Source: Polyangiaceae bacterium
Lineage (GTDB): Bacteria > Myxococcota_A > Polyangia > Polyangiales > Polyangiaceae
Length of the DNA stretch: 64,000 bases
Direction: 5' to 3'
NCBI GenBank assembly: GCA_019637295.1
Contig: JAHBVX010000010.1
Coordinates: 62,001 to 126,000 of the forward strand
Below the pieces are notes generated by a model. It made no database searches, was not told the origin of the DNA, and was given only the letters and a program-made list of their open reading frames with translations. Shown piece by piece: positions 29,681 to 39,868 of this stretch. The position numbers were made by a program, and so were the translations under genes. Numbering within the stretch: the stretch's first letter is position 1; the number at the start of each line of letters is the position of its first letter.

Positions 29681-30550
29681 ATGACTTCTCGTATTGCCTC
29701 GCGCCTGCGAACCGGGGCCGCTCTGGTCGCGCTCACCTTTGCGGCGCCCGTGTGGTCGGCGCCGAAGTCCTTCGGCCAGGCCGACACCGCATGGCACACC
29801 GCCGATCTCGAGAAGGCGATGCAGCTGTACAGCGACGCGCTGGCGGAAGGCGGGCTCGCTCCGAACGAAGTGGTGATCGCCTACTCCCGCATCGGCACCG
29901 TCAAGGCGGCCCTGAAGGACACCAACGGGGCCTTGTCCGCGTTTCGCATCGCCGCGGCGATCGACCCCATGTTCGAGCTGCCGGCGGACAGCGGTCCCGC
30001 AGCGAAGAAGCTGTACGAGCGGGCACGCAAGGAAGCGGCGGACTTCGGTGGTGAACGCCTCGAGCTGACCATCACCGCGCCCGAGACGGTCCCAGCGCAA
30101 CGGCCCTTCAAGCTCGAGACTTCGATCCCGGAAGGCTTCGCCGTGCTCGTCGCGGAGGTCGTGGTCACCATCGAAGACCCGACGACGGGGAAGAAGTGGA
30201 GGCGCAAGGCGCCCGCTGAGGCCAAGGTCACCTTCGAGTTTCCGAAGCGGGTAGCCATCCGCGGCGCCCGACTGAAGATCACGGCGGCCGCGGTGGATGG
30301 TCAGAACAACTCGTGGACCGTCGCCGAGTCCAAGCTCAAGGTGGAGGGAGTGCGCGAAATCGACGCCATCAGCGACGACCCGATCGACGATCAGCCCCGG
30401 AAGAAGCCCGAAGCAAAGTCGAGCTTCCTCTCGCTCGAAGGCCCGCTCCCGTGGATCGTGGGCGGCGTCCTGCTCGTGGGGGGCGTGATTGTCTTCGCTG
30501 CTACCCGCCCACCGGATGAGGTCAACGTGGGAGCGCCGAGCTGGAAGTAG
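29681..30550 (+). CDS. Periplasmic TPR-like protein with C-terminal membrane anchor
   Basis: This 289-aa protein has an N-terminal Sec signal (residues 1-27, cleavage likely after VWSA). A TPR-like helical region follows (about 28-125, FGQADTAWHTADLEKAMQLY then AYSRIGTVKAALKDTNGALSAFRIAAAIDP). A strand-rich Ig-like middle domain covers about 125-225, and one C-terminal transmembrane helix lies near 257-277 (WIVGGVLLVGGVIVFAAT). The stop TAG is directly followed by the ATG of the Ser/Thr kinase gene, so both belong to one operon. In myxobacteria, similar TPR/Ig proteins are commonly encoded beside PEGA-domain kinases, and it may be the extracytoplasmic partner of that kinase. Confidence 0.72.
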   Translation: MTSRIASRLRTGAALVALTFAAPVWSAPKSFGQADTAWHTADLEKAMQLYSDALAEGGLAPNEVVIAYSRIGTVKAALKDTNGALSAFRIAAAIDPMFELPADSGPAAKKLYERARKEAADFGGERLELTITAPETVPAQRPFKLETSIPEGFAVLVAEVVVTIEDPTTGKKWRRKAPAEAKVTFEFPKRVAIRGARLKITAAAVDGQNNSWTVAESKLKVEGVREIDAISDDPIDDQPRKKPEAKSSFLSLEGPLPWIVGGVLLVGGVIVFAATRPPDEVNVGAPSWK

Positions 30551-33040
30551 ATGGCAAACGACCCTGCACATGGAGGTCCGCCTCGCCCATCCGTCACCGG
30601 CACATCGCCGAGTGAGCGCGAGCGCAAGATCGCCGAGGGCAGCGACTCGCTGCCGAGCGGGGGCACCTACTTCCTGGGCAGGTACCGGATCGTGGACGAG
30701 ATCGGGGTGGGCGGCATGGCCAGCGTGCACCTGGCGCGGGCCGACGGTCCGGGAGGGTTCCAGAAGTGGGTCGCGATCAAGCGTATTCATCGCCACCTCG
30801 CCGAGGACGAGCAGTTCATCCGCATGTTCCTGGACGAGGCGCGCATCGCGGCGCGAATCTCGCACCCGAACGTCGCGCAGGTGTTCGACCTGGGCAAGCA
30901 TCGAGACACGTACTGGATCGCGATGGAGTACCTCCACGGCGAGCCGCTGCGCGAGGTGATGCGCGCCGTCGAGGAGGCGGCTGCACCGCAGATGGGGCCG
31001 CTGCTGGCTGCCAAACTGGTAGCGGACTCCGCCGAGGGCCTCCACGCCGCTCACGAGCTGAGGGACAAGGAGGGCAATCTCCTGAACCTGGTCCACCGCG
31101 ACGTCACGCCCCACAACCTGTTCATGACCTACGACGGCGCCGTCAAGGTCGTGGACTTCGGCATCGCCAAGGTGGCGGGCCGGCTGGCCAACACGCGCGC
31201 CGGCACGCTCAAGGGCAAGTTGGCCTACATGAGCCCCGAACAAGTGCGCGGGGCCGCGATCGATCGTCGCACGGACATCTTCGCGCTGGGCGTGGTGCTC
31301 TGGGAGCTGACTACTGGGCGCCGACTGTTCCGCATGGACAGCGATCTGGAGACGCTCGAGCGGGTGCAGGCGTGCGTCGTGCCCCCGCCCTCCAGCATCG
31401 TGCCGGACTACCCCGTCGAGCTCGAGTCCATCGTCATGCGGGCGCTCGCGAAGGACCTCGAGCGTCGCTTCCAGACCGCTCGGGACGTCTCCCGCGCACT
31501 TCAGCAGTACCTGATGCGCGCCGGCTCTTTCGTCGGTCCAGAGGAAATCGGCAAGTACGTCAAGCACGTGCTAAGTGATCGCTTTCAACGGCGAGAAGCC
31601 CACTTGCAGTGGGCAGCCGAGGTCACCCAGACCATCTCGCTCGAGCAACTGGAGGGCCGCAGTGGAGCGGTGGATCTCGAAGAAGTCAGCCTCCTGTCCT
31701 TCCGTTCGGACGTCAAAGAGGTTCCCCGCGCGCCCAAGCCCCCGGCTTCGGGTCCCAAGCCCCCCGCGATGACCCAACCGCTCCCGGCTGCGGGGGCACG
31801 CATCCCACCCGCCTCCCCTCCCATGTCGAACCGAGCCCCCGGAGCTCCGCCGCCACCCTGGCCCTCGTCTCCCGGTCCCGCCCCGCCCCAGTCCCGGCCG
31901 CTCCCGAGCTACGAGAGCACCGGCAGCGCGGATCTGCTCGAGCCCGATGACGACGACGAGATGGCGCGCACCCGCGTGACCGGCATGGGCGTGGGTATGC
32001 TCATGGCCCCGACCCCCGCGCCTGCTCCGAATGCACGCAAGCAGACGATGCTCGGCCTGGGCGCGCCAGCGCCACCTCCGCCGCCTCCCAACTCCGGACT
32101 GCCACGCTTCGGCTCCAGCCCGAGCGCGTCCTCGTCGCCCTTCGAGATGCACGACTACGCATCCGAGGACGAAGACGCGGTCACCACCGTGCTGTCACCA
32201 CCCTCCGAAGAAGAGGAGGAGCACAACACGATCAGCACGGTGCACGAGCCGCCCAAACCGTACCGTCCTGCCGAGGCCATGCCGAACGACGCGGTGGTCG
32301 TGGCTCCGGGGCTGCTCTCGCAGGAGACCCAGCCGCCGGCCATGTACCCGCAGCACATGCAGCCCATGCCCGGGCAGATGATCGCGCCGGGGGTGCCGTA
32401 CGGGGCTGCGCAGGGCTACCCCGGCACGGAACAGCCGAAGGAAGGGCGCTCGAGCGTGCTCGTGGCGGTAATCGCCGCCGCGACCACGTTGATCGCGCTC
32501 ACCCTCACGGCGCTGGTGGTCCTGAAGCTCACCGAGAAGCCCCAGCCAACGCAGCCCGTTGCGATGGCGACGCAGCTCGCGCCCACGGCGCCCGTGCCGC
32601 TGACCGCAGCGCCCCCCGCCACGGTCATCCCGACCATGACGGCCGCGCCAGCGCCCACTGCCGTCGCGCCCGTCGTCGCCGATCTCCCGGTGGACCCCAG
32701 CAAGCTCCCCGCCGAGAAGACCGCGGCGCCCAAGCCGCCCCCCGTGGGCACTGCGCCTCGCCCGGTCGCGACCGGCTTCAAGTCCGTACCCACCCCCGCC
32801 ACCGCCGCGGCGCCAACGCCCGCCACCGGCAATGAGCCCGGTTTTCTCACCATCATGTGCGATCCCGCCTGCGACAGCGTCAGCGCGGGCGGACGTAACC
32901 TCGGGCCCTCCCCGGTCGTGCGCCGGCCGCTCCCCGCCGGGAATCACTCCGTGGCGCTACGCAAAGGTGGTACTTCCAAGTCCATCGGTGTGACGATCCG
33001 CTCCGGCGAGACCACCTCTCGGCGCGTGACCATGGATTGA
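30551..33040 (+). CDS. Membrane Ser/Thr protein kinase with PEGA-like domain
   Basis: This 829-aa Hanks-type kinase has a kinase domain at about residues 45-325: Gly-loop IGVGGMASV, Lys in VAIKRI, catalytic loop HRDVTPHN, DFG in VDFGIAK, and KLAYMSPEQ. The loop lacks the usual HRDxK lysine, as in the HRDVSPxN variant group common in myxobacteria. A Pro-rich linker (about 395-635) carries many acidic patches. One membrane helix (near 637-660) and a second Pro/Ala-rich stretch follow, then a C-terminal PEGA-like beta domain (about 760-829). It should phosphorylate Ser/Thr in cytoplasmic proteins in response to an envelope signal. It starts directly after the upstream gene. Confidence 0.93.
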   Translation: MANDPAHGGPPRPSVTGTSPSERERKIAEGSDSLPSGGTYFLGRYRIVDEIGVGGMASVHLARADGPGGFQKWVAIKRIHRHLAEDEQFIRMFLDEARIAARISHPNVAQVFDLGKHRDTYWIAMEYLHGEPLREVMRAVEEAAAPQMGPLLAAKLVADSAEGLHAAHELRDKEGNLLNLVHRDVTPHNLFMTYDGAVKVVDFGIAKVAGRLANTRAGTLKGKLAYMSPEQVRGAAIDRRTDIFALGVVLWELTTGRRLFRMDSDLETLERVQACVVPPPSSIVPDYPVELESIVMRALAKDLERRFQTARDVSRALQQYLMRAGSFVGPEEIGKYVKHVLSDRFQRREAHLQWAAEVTQTISLEQLEGRSGAVDLEEVSLLSFRSDVKEVPRAPKPPASGPKPPAMTQPLPAAGARIPPASPPMSNRAPGAPPPPWPSSPGPAPPQSRPLPSYESTGSADLLEPDDDDEMARTRVTGMGVGMLMAPTPAPAPNARKQTMLGLGAPAPPPPPPNSGLPRFGSSPSASSSPFEMHDYASEDEDAVTTVLSPPSEEEEEHNTISTVHEPPKPYRPAEAMPNDAVVVAPGLLSQETQPPAMYPQHMQPMPGQMIAPGVPYGAAQGYPGTEQPKEGRSSVLVAVIAAATTLIALTLTALVVLKLTEKPQPTQPVAMATQLAPTAPVPLTAAPPATVIPTMTAAPAPTAVAPVVADLPVDPSKLPAEKTAAPKPPPVGTAPRPVATGFKSVPTPATAAAPTPATGNEPGFLTIMCDPACDSVSAGGRNLGPSPVVRRPLPAGNHSVALRKGGTSKSIGVTIRSGETTSRRVTMD

Positions 33041-33043
33041 TTG

Positions 33044-34729
33044 ATGAGGAGAGTAGGGAGCATAGCGCTGGCGCTGACCGGCGGTTTTCTCTGTCTGTCG
33101 TCGTGCGCTGGCAAGCCGGACGTGTCGATCGAGCTGCTCGACGCGTGCGTCGGGTCCACCGGTCTCTCGTTTCGCGAAGGGGGCGCGTACACGGAGTTCG
33201 TCGTGTTTCGCAATGGCTGCCCGCCGGACGCGCAGCTCGCCGCCGGCGACACCCAGGGCGCCGTGTTCAAGCGCACGGTGGCGGCTGACGCGGGTCTGCC
33301 CACGGTCGGCGATCTGGACAAGATCAAGTACGGCTTCGCCGCCCTGGTGAGGAACCAGAGCTGCGGTGTCGTGGGCTTCGGCTGCACCGAGGCGAACATG
33401 GACAACGTGCGAACGGTGCGCATCGCCGTCTGCGACTGGTCCGCGGAGACAGCCGACGGCAAGCCCACTTGTGGCTGTCAGCTGCTGAGCGGTGCCGGCT
33501 GCCCCGCTCCGCTCACGTGCAACAAGGGCAGGTGCGAGAGCACCGGGGACTGCGTCGTCGAGGACGAGCCGGGCTGTGATCTCAGCCTGGTCGCGTCCGG
33601 ACCCCTCCTCGCCACGGATTCGTCCACGGTGGTAGCCGGCGGCCCGGGAATCACTCCGACCCCGGACGGCTTCGTGATTGGCTATCGGGAAGGCAGCAGC
33701 ACCGGGGCGGCCGGACACGTCAAGCTGATGGGGCTGACCGACTGCGGCCAGTTGGTGCAGTCCGCTCACGTCGATCTGGCTGCCGCTGGGCTCGCCTGCG
33801 CGGGTGGCGGCAGCGACGATGGCGTGGGCGTCGCTTTCTCGTCCGGCGCCGGGCTCGCGGCGGCGAGTCTGCCGAACTGCGGTAGCGGCGGCGGTGTGTT
33901 GCTGATGCCCTTCGACGCCAAGGGCGCGCTGCACGCCAAGGCCGCCGGTCCCCGCAATGCGGCGTTCCACAAACTGCGCATGGCCTCACCCACCGGCAGC
34001 GTCGCGCCCAGCTCGTCGGCGACGGACTTCGAGCTGGTGTATCGCATCGAGAACGACAGCGGTGGAGGAGAGCTGCAGCGCGTCGTGCTGTCGGCGCCTG
34101 CGGGCGAAGCCGGCCCCGAGTTCAAGGGCGTTCCGGTTCAGTTTCCGCTCGGCAACGAGGACATCCTCTTCGGCCGCGTCGTGAGCAGCGCTCAGGTACG
34201 CGCTTTCGCCGGCTCCATCCCGTCCAAGGCGGGTGTCGTGCTCGCGCTGGGTCCGAACTCGGCGGACACCCTCGACACCCGGGGTGAGGTGCAGCTGCCC
34301 GACGCCAACTGGACGGCCAGCACGGCCTGGGCCGACAAGGCCGCCGCGATGGTGCCCGCCGCGACGGGTGTCACCTGGAAGGCGGCGCAGCTGGCGGGCG
34401 CAACCGTCGCCGAGATCGCCACGGGTACCGTCGGCAGCGGCAGTGTGCAGGGCGGCGGGATGGCAGTCCTCGGCAACAACCTGATGATCCTCACGGCGAC
34501 GAGCCAGGGGATGACGGTGCATCGCGTCACCGGCGCGCAAGGCACGCTCGGGACGTCCGCGTCGGACTCGGTGCCCATCCCGCTGGGCGCGGGTGCGCTC
34601 ACTGGCTTCGATGGCCAGCGGGTGGCCGTGGCAGCTGCCCGCACCCGGGTGGCCGTGGCCTGGGTGAACGCCGCTCAGATCAGCTCGGGCACCATCGGCG
34701 GGTGGGCGCTGCTCAAGTGCGCGCAGTGA
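33044..34729 (+). CDS. Large Cys-containing lipoprotein of the kinase operon
   Basis: This 561-aa lipoprotein has lipobox L-S-S-C at Cys21 and starts at ATG 33044, three bases after the kinase stop; a TTG at 33041 is in the same frame. Residues 25-180 hold several Cys (GFGCTEAN, CDWS, CGCQ, CNKGRC, EPGCDL) typical of small disulphide-rich extracellular modules. From about residue 185 the protein is Gly/Ala/Val-rich and strand-like, with repeating LVASGPLLATDSSTVVAGG-type stretches that suggest a beta-propeller or beta-barrel fold. Not recognised as an enzyme. Probably surface exposed; its place after the kinase and TPR genes suggests a shared function. Confidence 0.7.
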   Translation: MRRVGSIALALTGGFLCLSSCAGKPDVSIELLDACVGSTGLSFREGGAYTEFVVFRNGCPPDAQLAAGDTQGAVFKRTVAADAGLPTVGDLDKIKYGFAALVRNQSCGVVGFGCTEANMDNVRTVRIAVCDWSAETADGKPTCGCQLLSGAGCPAPLTCNKGRCESTGDCVVEDEPGCDLSLVASGPLLATDSSTVVAGGPGITPTPDGFVIGYREGSSTGAAGHVKLMGLTDCGQLVQSAHVDLAAAGLACAGGGSDDGVGVAFSSGAGLAAASLPNCGSGGGVLLMPFDAKGALHAKAAGPRNAAFHKLRMASPTGSVAPSSSATDFELVYRIENDSGGGELQRVVLSAPAGEAGPEFKGVPVQFPLGNEDILFGRVVSSAQVRAFAGSIPSKAGVVLALGPNSADTLDTRGEVQLPDANWTASTAWADKAAAMVPAATGVTWKAAQLAGATVAEIATGTVGSGSVQGGGMAVLGNNLMILTATSQGMTVHRVTGAQGTLGTSASDSVPIPLGAGALTGFDGQRVAVAAARTRVAVAWVNAAQISSGTIGGWALLKCAQ

Positions 34730-34736
34730 GCACTTC

Positions 34737-34931
34737 GTGAGGAGCCTGGTAGACGAGCGGTTCCGACGGGAAGTGTCGCAGTTCGCGCTGTGCTTCACCT
34801 GTGAACGCTGCGCGCACTTCGACCTGCCCGCCCAGCGCTGCGCGCACGAGTACCCGAGCGAGCCGCACCGGCAGCGGCCGCTGCAGGCGGCGCTGGAGGT
34901 CGTCTTCTGCAAGGAGTTCGAGCTCGAGTGA
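34737..34931 (+). CDS. Small Cys-rich protein, possible metal-binding module
   Basis: This 64-aa protein starts at GTG 34737. Five Cys are arranged as C19-x2-C22-x2-C25 ... C35 ... C58, with His in CAHFD and CAHEYP, suggesting a zinc or Fe-S binding fold rather than a disulphide protein since there is no signal peptide. Its last bases overlap the tilS start (GTGA, 34928-34931), so it is coupled to tRNA-lysidine synthesis. I do not recognise the family by name. A real gene is supported by the conserved-looking Cys spacing, the overlap and its place in the operon; the short length keeps confidence moderate. Confidence 0.65.
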   Translation: MRSLVDERFRREVSQFALCFTCERCAHFDLPAQRCAHEYPSEPHRQRPLQAALEVVFCKEFELE

Positions 34932-35830
34932 GGCGCTCACACCCGCCCACGCTGCTCACCGTGCTCGAGCGCGCGTTGCGCCAGGAGTGTGGTGTAGAAC
35001 CGGGGGATCGCATCCTGGTGGCCGTCTCTGGCGGAGGGGACTCGCAGGCGCTCCTGCACGGCCTGGCTCGTCTGGCGCCGAAGCTGCGCTTCCAGGTGAT
35101 GGCGCACGGGGTGGACCACGGACTGCGCGCCGAGGCGAGCGCCGAGCTCGGGCTCGCGCGAGACACCTGCCAGTCGCTCGGGGTGCCGTTCTCTCAGTCG
35201 CGGGTGCGCGTCGATCCGGGCGGGAACCTGCTGGCTCGCGCTCGGGCACGCCGCTACGCGGCGCTGCGCGCGGCGCAACTCGAGACGGGCGCGCACTTCC
35301 TCGCGACCGCACATCACGCGGACGACCGCGCGGAGACGGTCCTGCTCCGGTTGCTGCGCGGCGTGTCGCCCTCTGGGCTCGGTGTGTTGCCGCCGCGGTC
35401 GGAGGATCTGCTCAGGCCGATGATCCGGGCCCGGCGCATGGACGTGCTCGCTCATCTGAGGCGGCACGATGTGCCCTTCGCCTCGGACCCGTCCAACGAG
35501 AATCGTCGCTACCTGCGGGTTCGAGTCCGCCTAGAGCTCTTGCCCTTGCTCGAGCAGCTGTCGCCTCGGATCGTCGAGCACCTCACGGCGCTCGCGGACG
35601 CCGCAGCGGAGCAGTCCCCGGTGGTCTTGGTCGACGGCGAGGGTGACTCCATGACGCTGTCCCGAGCGCAGCGCACCGCCCTTGCGCGGCTCCTCGGGCG
35701 TCGGGCGCCGGGCGCCTCGGTCACCCTGACGGGTGGGCGCCAGGTCCGGCTGGCCGCCGACGGAACGCTGCGCGTCGGCGCAGCACCAGCCCCGGGGCTG
35801 CCAGGGGCCAGGAAAGTGATTAAAGGATGA
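34928..35830 (+). CDS. tilS: tRNA(Ile)-lysidine synthase TilS
   Basis: This 300-aa enzyme attaches lysine to cytidine 34 of tRNA-Ile2 so that it reads AUA. It has the PP-loop SGGGDSQAL at about residues 33-41, the HGVDHGLR motif near 58 and ATAHHADDRAETVLLRLLRG near 120. SDPSNENRRYLRVRVR near 178 completes the N-terminal ATPase domain. The C-terminal part is short compared with E. coli TilS (432 aa), resembling compact bacterial forms. Start GTG at 34928 lies in a GTGA overlap with the small Cys-rich protein. In many bacteria tilS is followed by ftsH, as here. Confidence 0.93.
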   Translation: MRRSHPPTLLTVLERALRQECGVEPGDRILVAVSGGGDSQALLHGLARLAPKLRFQVMAHGVDHGLRAEASAELGLARDTCQSLGVPFSQSRVRVDPGGNLLARARARRYAALRAAQLETGAHFLATAHHADDRAETVLLRLLRGVSPSGLGVLPPRSEDLLRPMIRARRMDVLAHLRRHDVPFASDPSNENRRYLRVRVRLELLPLLEQLSPRIVEHLTALADAAAEQSPVVLVDGEGDSMTLSRAQRTALARLLGRRAPGASVTLTGGRQVRLAADGTLRVGAAPAPGLPGARKVIKG

Positions 35831-35907
35831 TTCCATTGTCTTTGCACTCGCCCGCCCCCGCTGGGCCCCGCGCCCTCCGCCCGGCCCACGAGGCTTCAAT
35901 CGACGCC

Positions 35908-35963
35908 ATGGCCGTCGAGTGGCATGATTCAACCTCTTATCGTCGGATTCTCGAGGTCACTCA

Positions 35964-35967
<4 letters not shown>
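35908..35967 (+). CDS. Possible 19-aa leader peptide overlapping ftsH
   Basis: A short reading frame from ATG 35908 encodes [19 protein letters not shown] and ends in a TGA that overlaps the GTG start of ftsH (GTGA, 35964-35967), the same junction used by most operons in this window. It could serve as a translational leader. Chance is not excluded at this length and no Shine-Dalgarno is obvious before its ATG. Confidence 0.3.
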
Positions 35968-37901
<1,934 letters not shown>

Positions 37902-37903
37902 GC

Positions 37904-39868
37904 TCAGTCCGGATCGCACACGCCGCTGCAGGTGTGCACGGCCTTGCCGTCGGGTCGCAGGAACAGGTCGAGCTGCTCTTTGGCGGCCTCGAGCTCGCGC
38001 AGACCTTCGTGCGCCGCCGTTCCGTCTACCGGCGGCACCGCGTAGAGCCCCGGCAACGGATCGTATCCGAAGTCGTACTCGGCCAGCGCGGAACCGTCGA
38101 AGGGCGAAGCGACCTCGGCCAGCGCGGGCACGGCTCGGGGCGCCGGCGACAGGCTCGACAAGCCGAGGGCGCGCGCGTGAAGCTCGCCAGCCAGCGCGTT
38201 CACCTCCGAGTCCCCGATCGCGATCTGCAGCAGCACGCGCCGCGCGGCGGGTGAGCCCGGCAGCGTGTCCGCGAGCACGCGAGGCGCATAGGTCAGCGGG
38301 TCTACCCGGTCGAAGCTGAGCTGGATCAAGCTGACGAACTTCTGCTGGTCCACCACGTCCGGGAACACGTTGCCGACGAAGATCATGAAGGCCGCCAGCG
38401 GGCGCGCCCGAAAGGTGATGAACGAGAGGTTCGCGCCGCCGACGCCGAGCACCGCTCGCTCGACGGACGGCGAGAGCGCGATGTAGGTTCCTCCCAAGAT
38501 GTGCCCCATGCTGTTGCCATAGAAGTAGAGGGCGCTCGGGTCGTAGGCGGGCTGCCCGGCGACCTCGAGCTCTGGCAGTGAGAAGAGCGCGCCCTGGGCG
38601 ACCGCCGCCACCACGAGCTGGTTGGCCATGGCCTGGTGCGTGCGATCCGTGAACGCCAGAGACTGCTCAGTGTCCGTCACGATCTTCTCGACGACCTTGA
38701 AGCGGTCCTCCTCGCTCATGCCGACCCAAGACGTGGCCACCACCACGAAGCCCTTCTCGTTGGCGATGCGCGACGCCGGACCCTTGGCCTCCTCGAGTGA
38801 GCCAAAGAAGCCGTGCCCGTACTGCATCAGGCGCGCAGGCGGCGTCCCTGCGGCACGCGTCGTCACGCTCTTGGGCACGAACACGGAGAACTTCGCCGTG
38901 GTCAGGCCGTTGGCCACGACCTTGCCGGCTGAGTCTCGGTGGAGCTTCGCGTTCGGCTCGTTCACCTCGAGCACCAGCGGTACCGAGACGTGCCCGTCGA
39001 TCCGCCGGCCGAGGTGGGGCTCCGGATCGTCCGTCACCTGGTCGATCTGGAGGGACGGCGTCTGGGTGGACAGCCACTCGAGCACGAGCGAGCGCACGGC
39101 CTCGAGATCTCCGCTGACGTTCGGCTGGCTGCGTACGGTGAAGTCCCAAGCCAATATCAAGGTCTTGCGCTCCACCCCGAACGACTCGAGGATGGGGAAC
39201 ACGTCCGACTCATAGCGCTGCGCGAGTGGGCCGAGCAGCGGGTGGCTGCCGCTCTTTCGCTCCCGGATGCGGCGGAAGCCCTCCGGCGGCGCGAGCGCAT
39301 TTCCGCTGCGGTCCGTCAGGCCCTGAAGGGCTACGACGTAGCGATGCCCCTCCTTCAGTCTCTCGAGCGGTCGGAGCGCCAGCGTGCGCCGGTCATCGTG
39401 CTCGCCGCGCGGATCTACCTCGGCAAAGTGTCGCACGGCCTGCCCGGTGGTGGCGTCGAGCACTAGTGTCGTCGAGCTGGGCGCCAGGGTGGCGTCGGTA
39501 TCCTGCGTGTGGAACGTCAGCCGAGCGTCGTCCACTCCGCGGGGGAACAGCGCCAGAATTTGGCTGCCCGGTGAGAACCCGTCGGCGGGGTGCAGCGCGC
39601 TGAGATCCACCCGACCCCCGTCATCGCGCACCAGCTGCGCCGCGCTGGGAATGTGGACCCGGCGACCGGAGGGCAACGACGGATCTGGAGTCGTCATCAC
39701 GTCCGACGGAAACGGCAGCAGGCAGTCGAAGTCGGCGGCGATGGGGTTGCAGCCTTCGGCGATGGTGAGCGGCGGCGAGCCGCCGAGGTCGCCTTCCTCA
39801 CCGCACCCCAAGAGCGCGCAGGCGAGCAGCGCGGTCCACGCCTTCGCGGCCTGCGGCCACGCGCTCAC
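37904..39868 (-). CDS. Lipase-like alpha/beta-hydrolase lipoprotein
   Basis: This 654-aa lipoprotein has lipobox L-L-G-C at Cys22 and starts at GTG 39868 in a GTGA overlap with the CCA-adding-type gene. An N-terminal half rich in strands (about 30-280; FDCLLPFPSD, ALRPLERLKEGHRYVVAL) resembles the Ig-like N-terminal domain of bacterial virulence-factor lipases. A C-terminal alpha/beta-hydrolase domain follows with LMQYGHGFFGS as oxyanion loop (near 345) and the nucleophile elbow GNSMG (near 450). Asp and His of the triad cannot be placed by eye. It is probably an outer-membrane surface esterase or lipase; substrate unknown. Confidence 0.72.
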   Translation of the reverse strand: MSAWPQAAKAWTALLACALLGCGEEGDLGGSPPLTIAEGCNPIAADFDCLLPFPSDVMTTPDPSLPSGRRVHIPSAAQLVRDDGGRVDLSALHPADGFSPGSQILALFPRGVDDARLTFHTQDTDATLAPSSTTLVLDATTGQAVRHFAEVDPRGEHDDRRTLALRPLERLKEGHRYVVALQGLTDRSGNALAPPEGFRRIRERKSGSHPLLGPLAQRYESDVFPILESFGVERKTLILAWDFTVRSQPNVSGDLEAVRSLVLEWLSTQTPSLQIDQVTDDPEPHLGRRIDGHVSVPLVLEVNEPNAKLHRDSAGKVVANGLTTAKFSVFVPKSVTTRAAGTPPARLMQYGHGFFGSLEEAKGPASRIANEKGFVVVATSWVGMSEEDRFKVVEKIVTDTEQSLAFTDRTHQAMANQLVVAAVAQGALFSLPELEVAGQPAYDPSALYFYGNSMGHILGGTYIALSPSVERAVLGVGGANLSFITFRARPLAAFMIFVGNVFPDVVDQQKFVSLIQLSFDRVDPLTYAPRVLADTLPGSPAARRVLLQIAIGDSEVNALAGELHARALGLSSLSPAPRAVPALAEVASPFDGSALAEYDFGYDPLPGLYAVPPVDGTAAHEGLRELEAAKEQLDLFLRPDGKAVHTCSGVCDPD

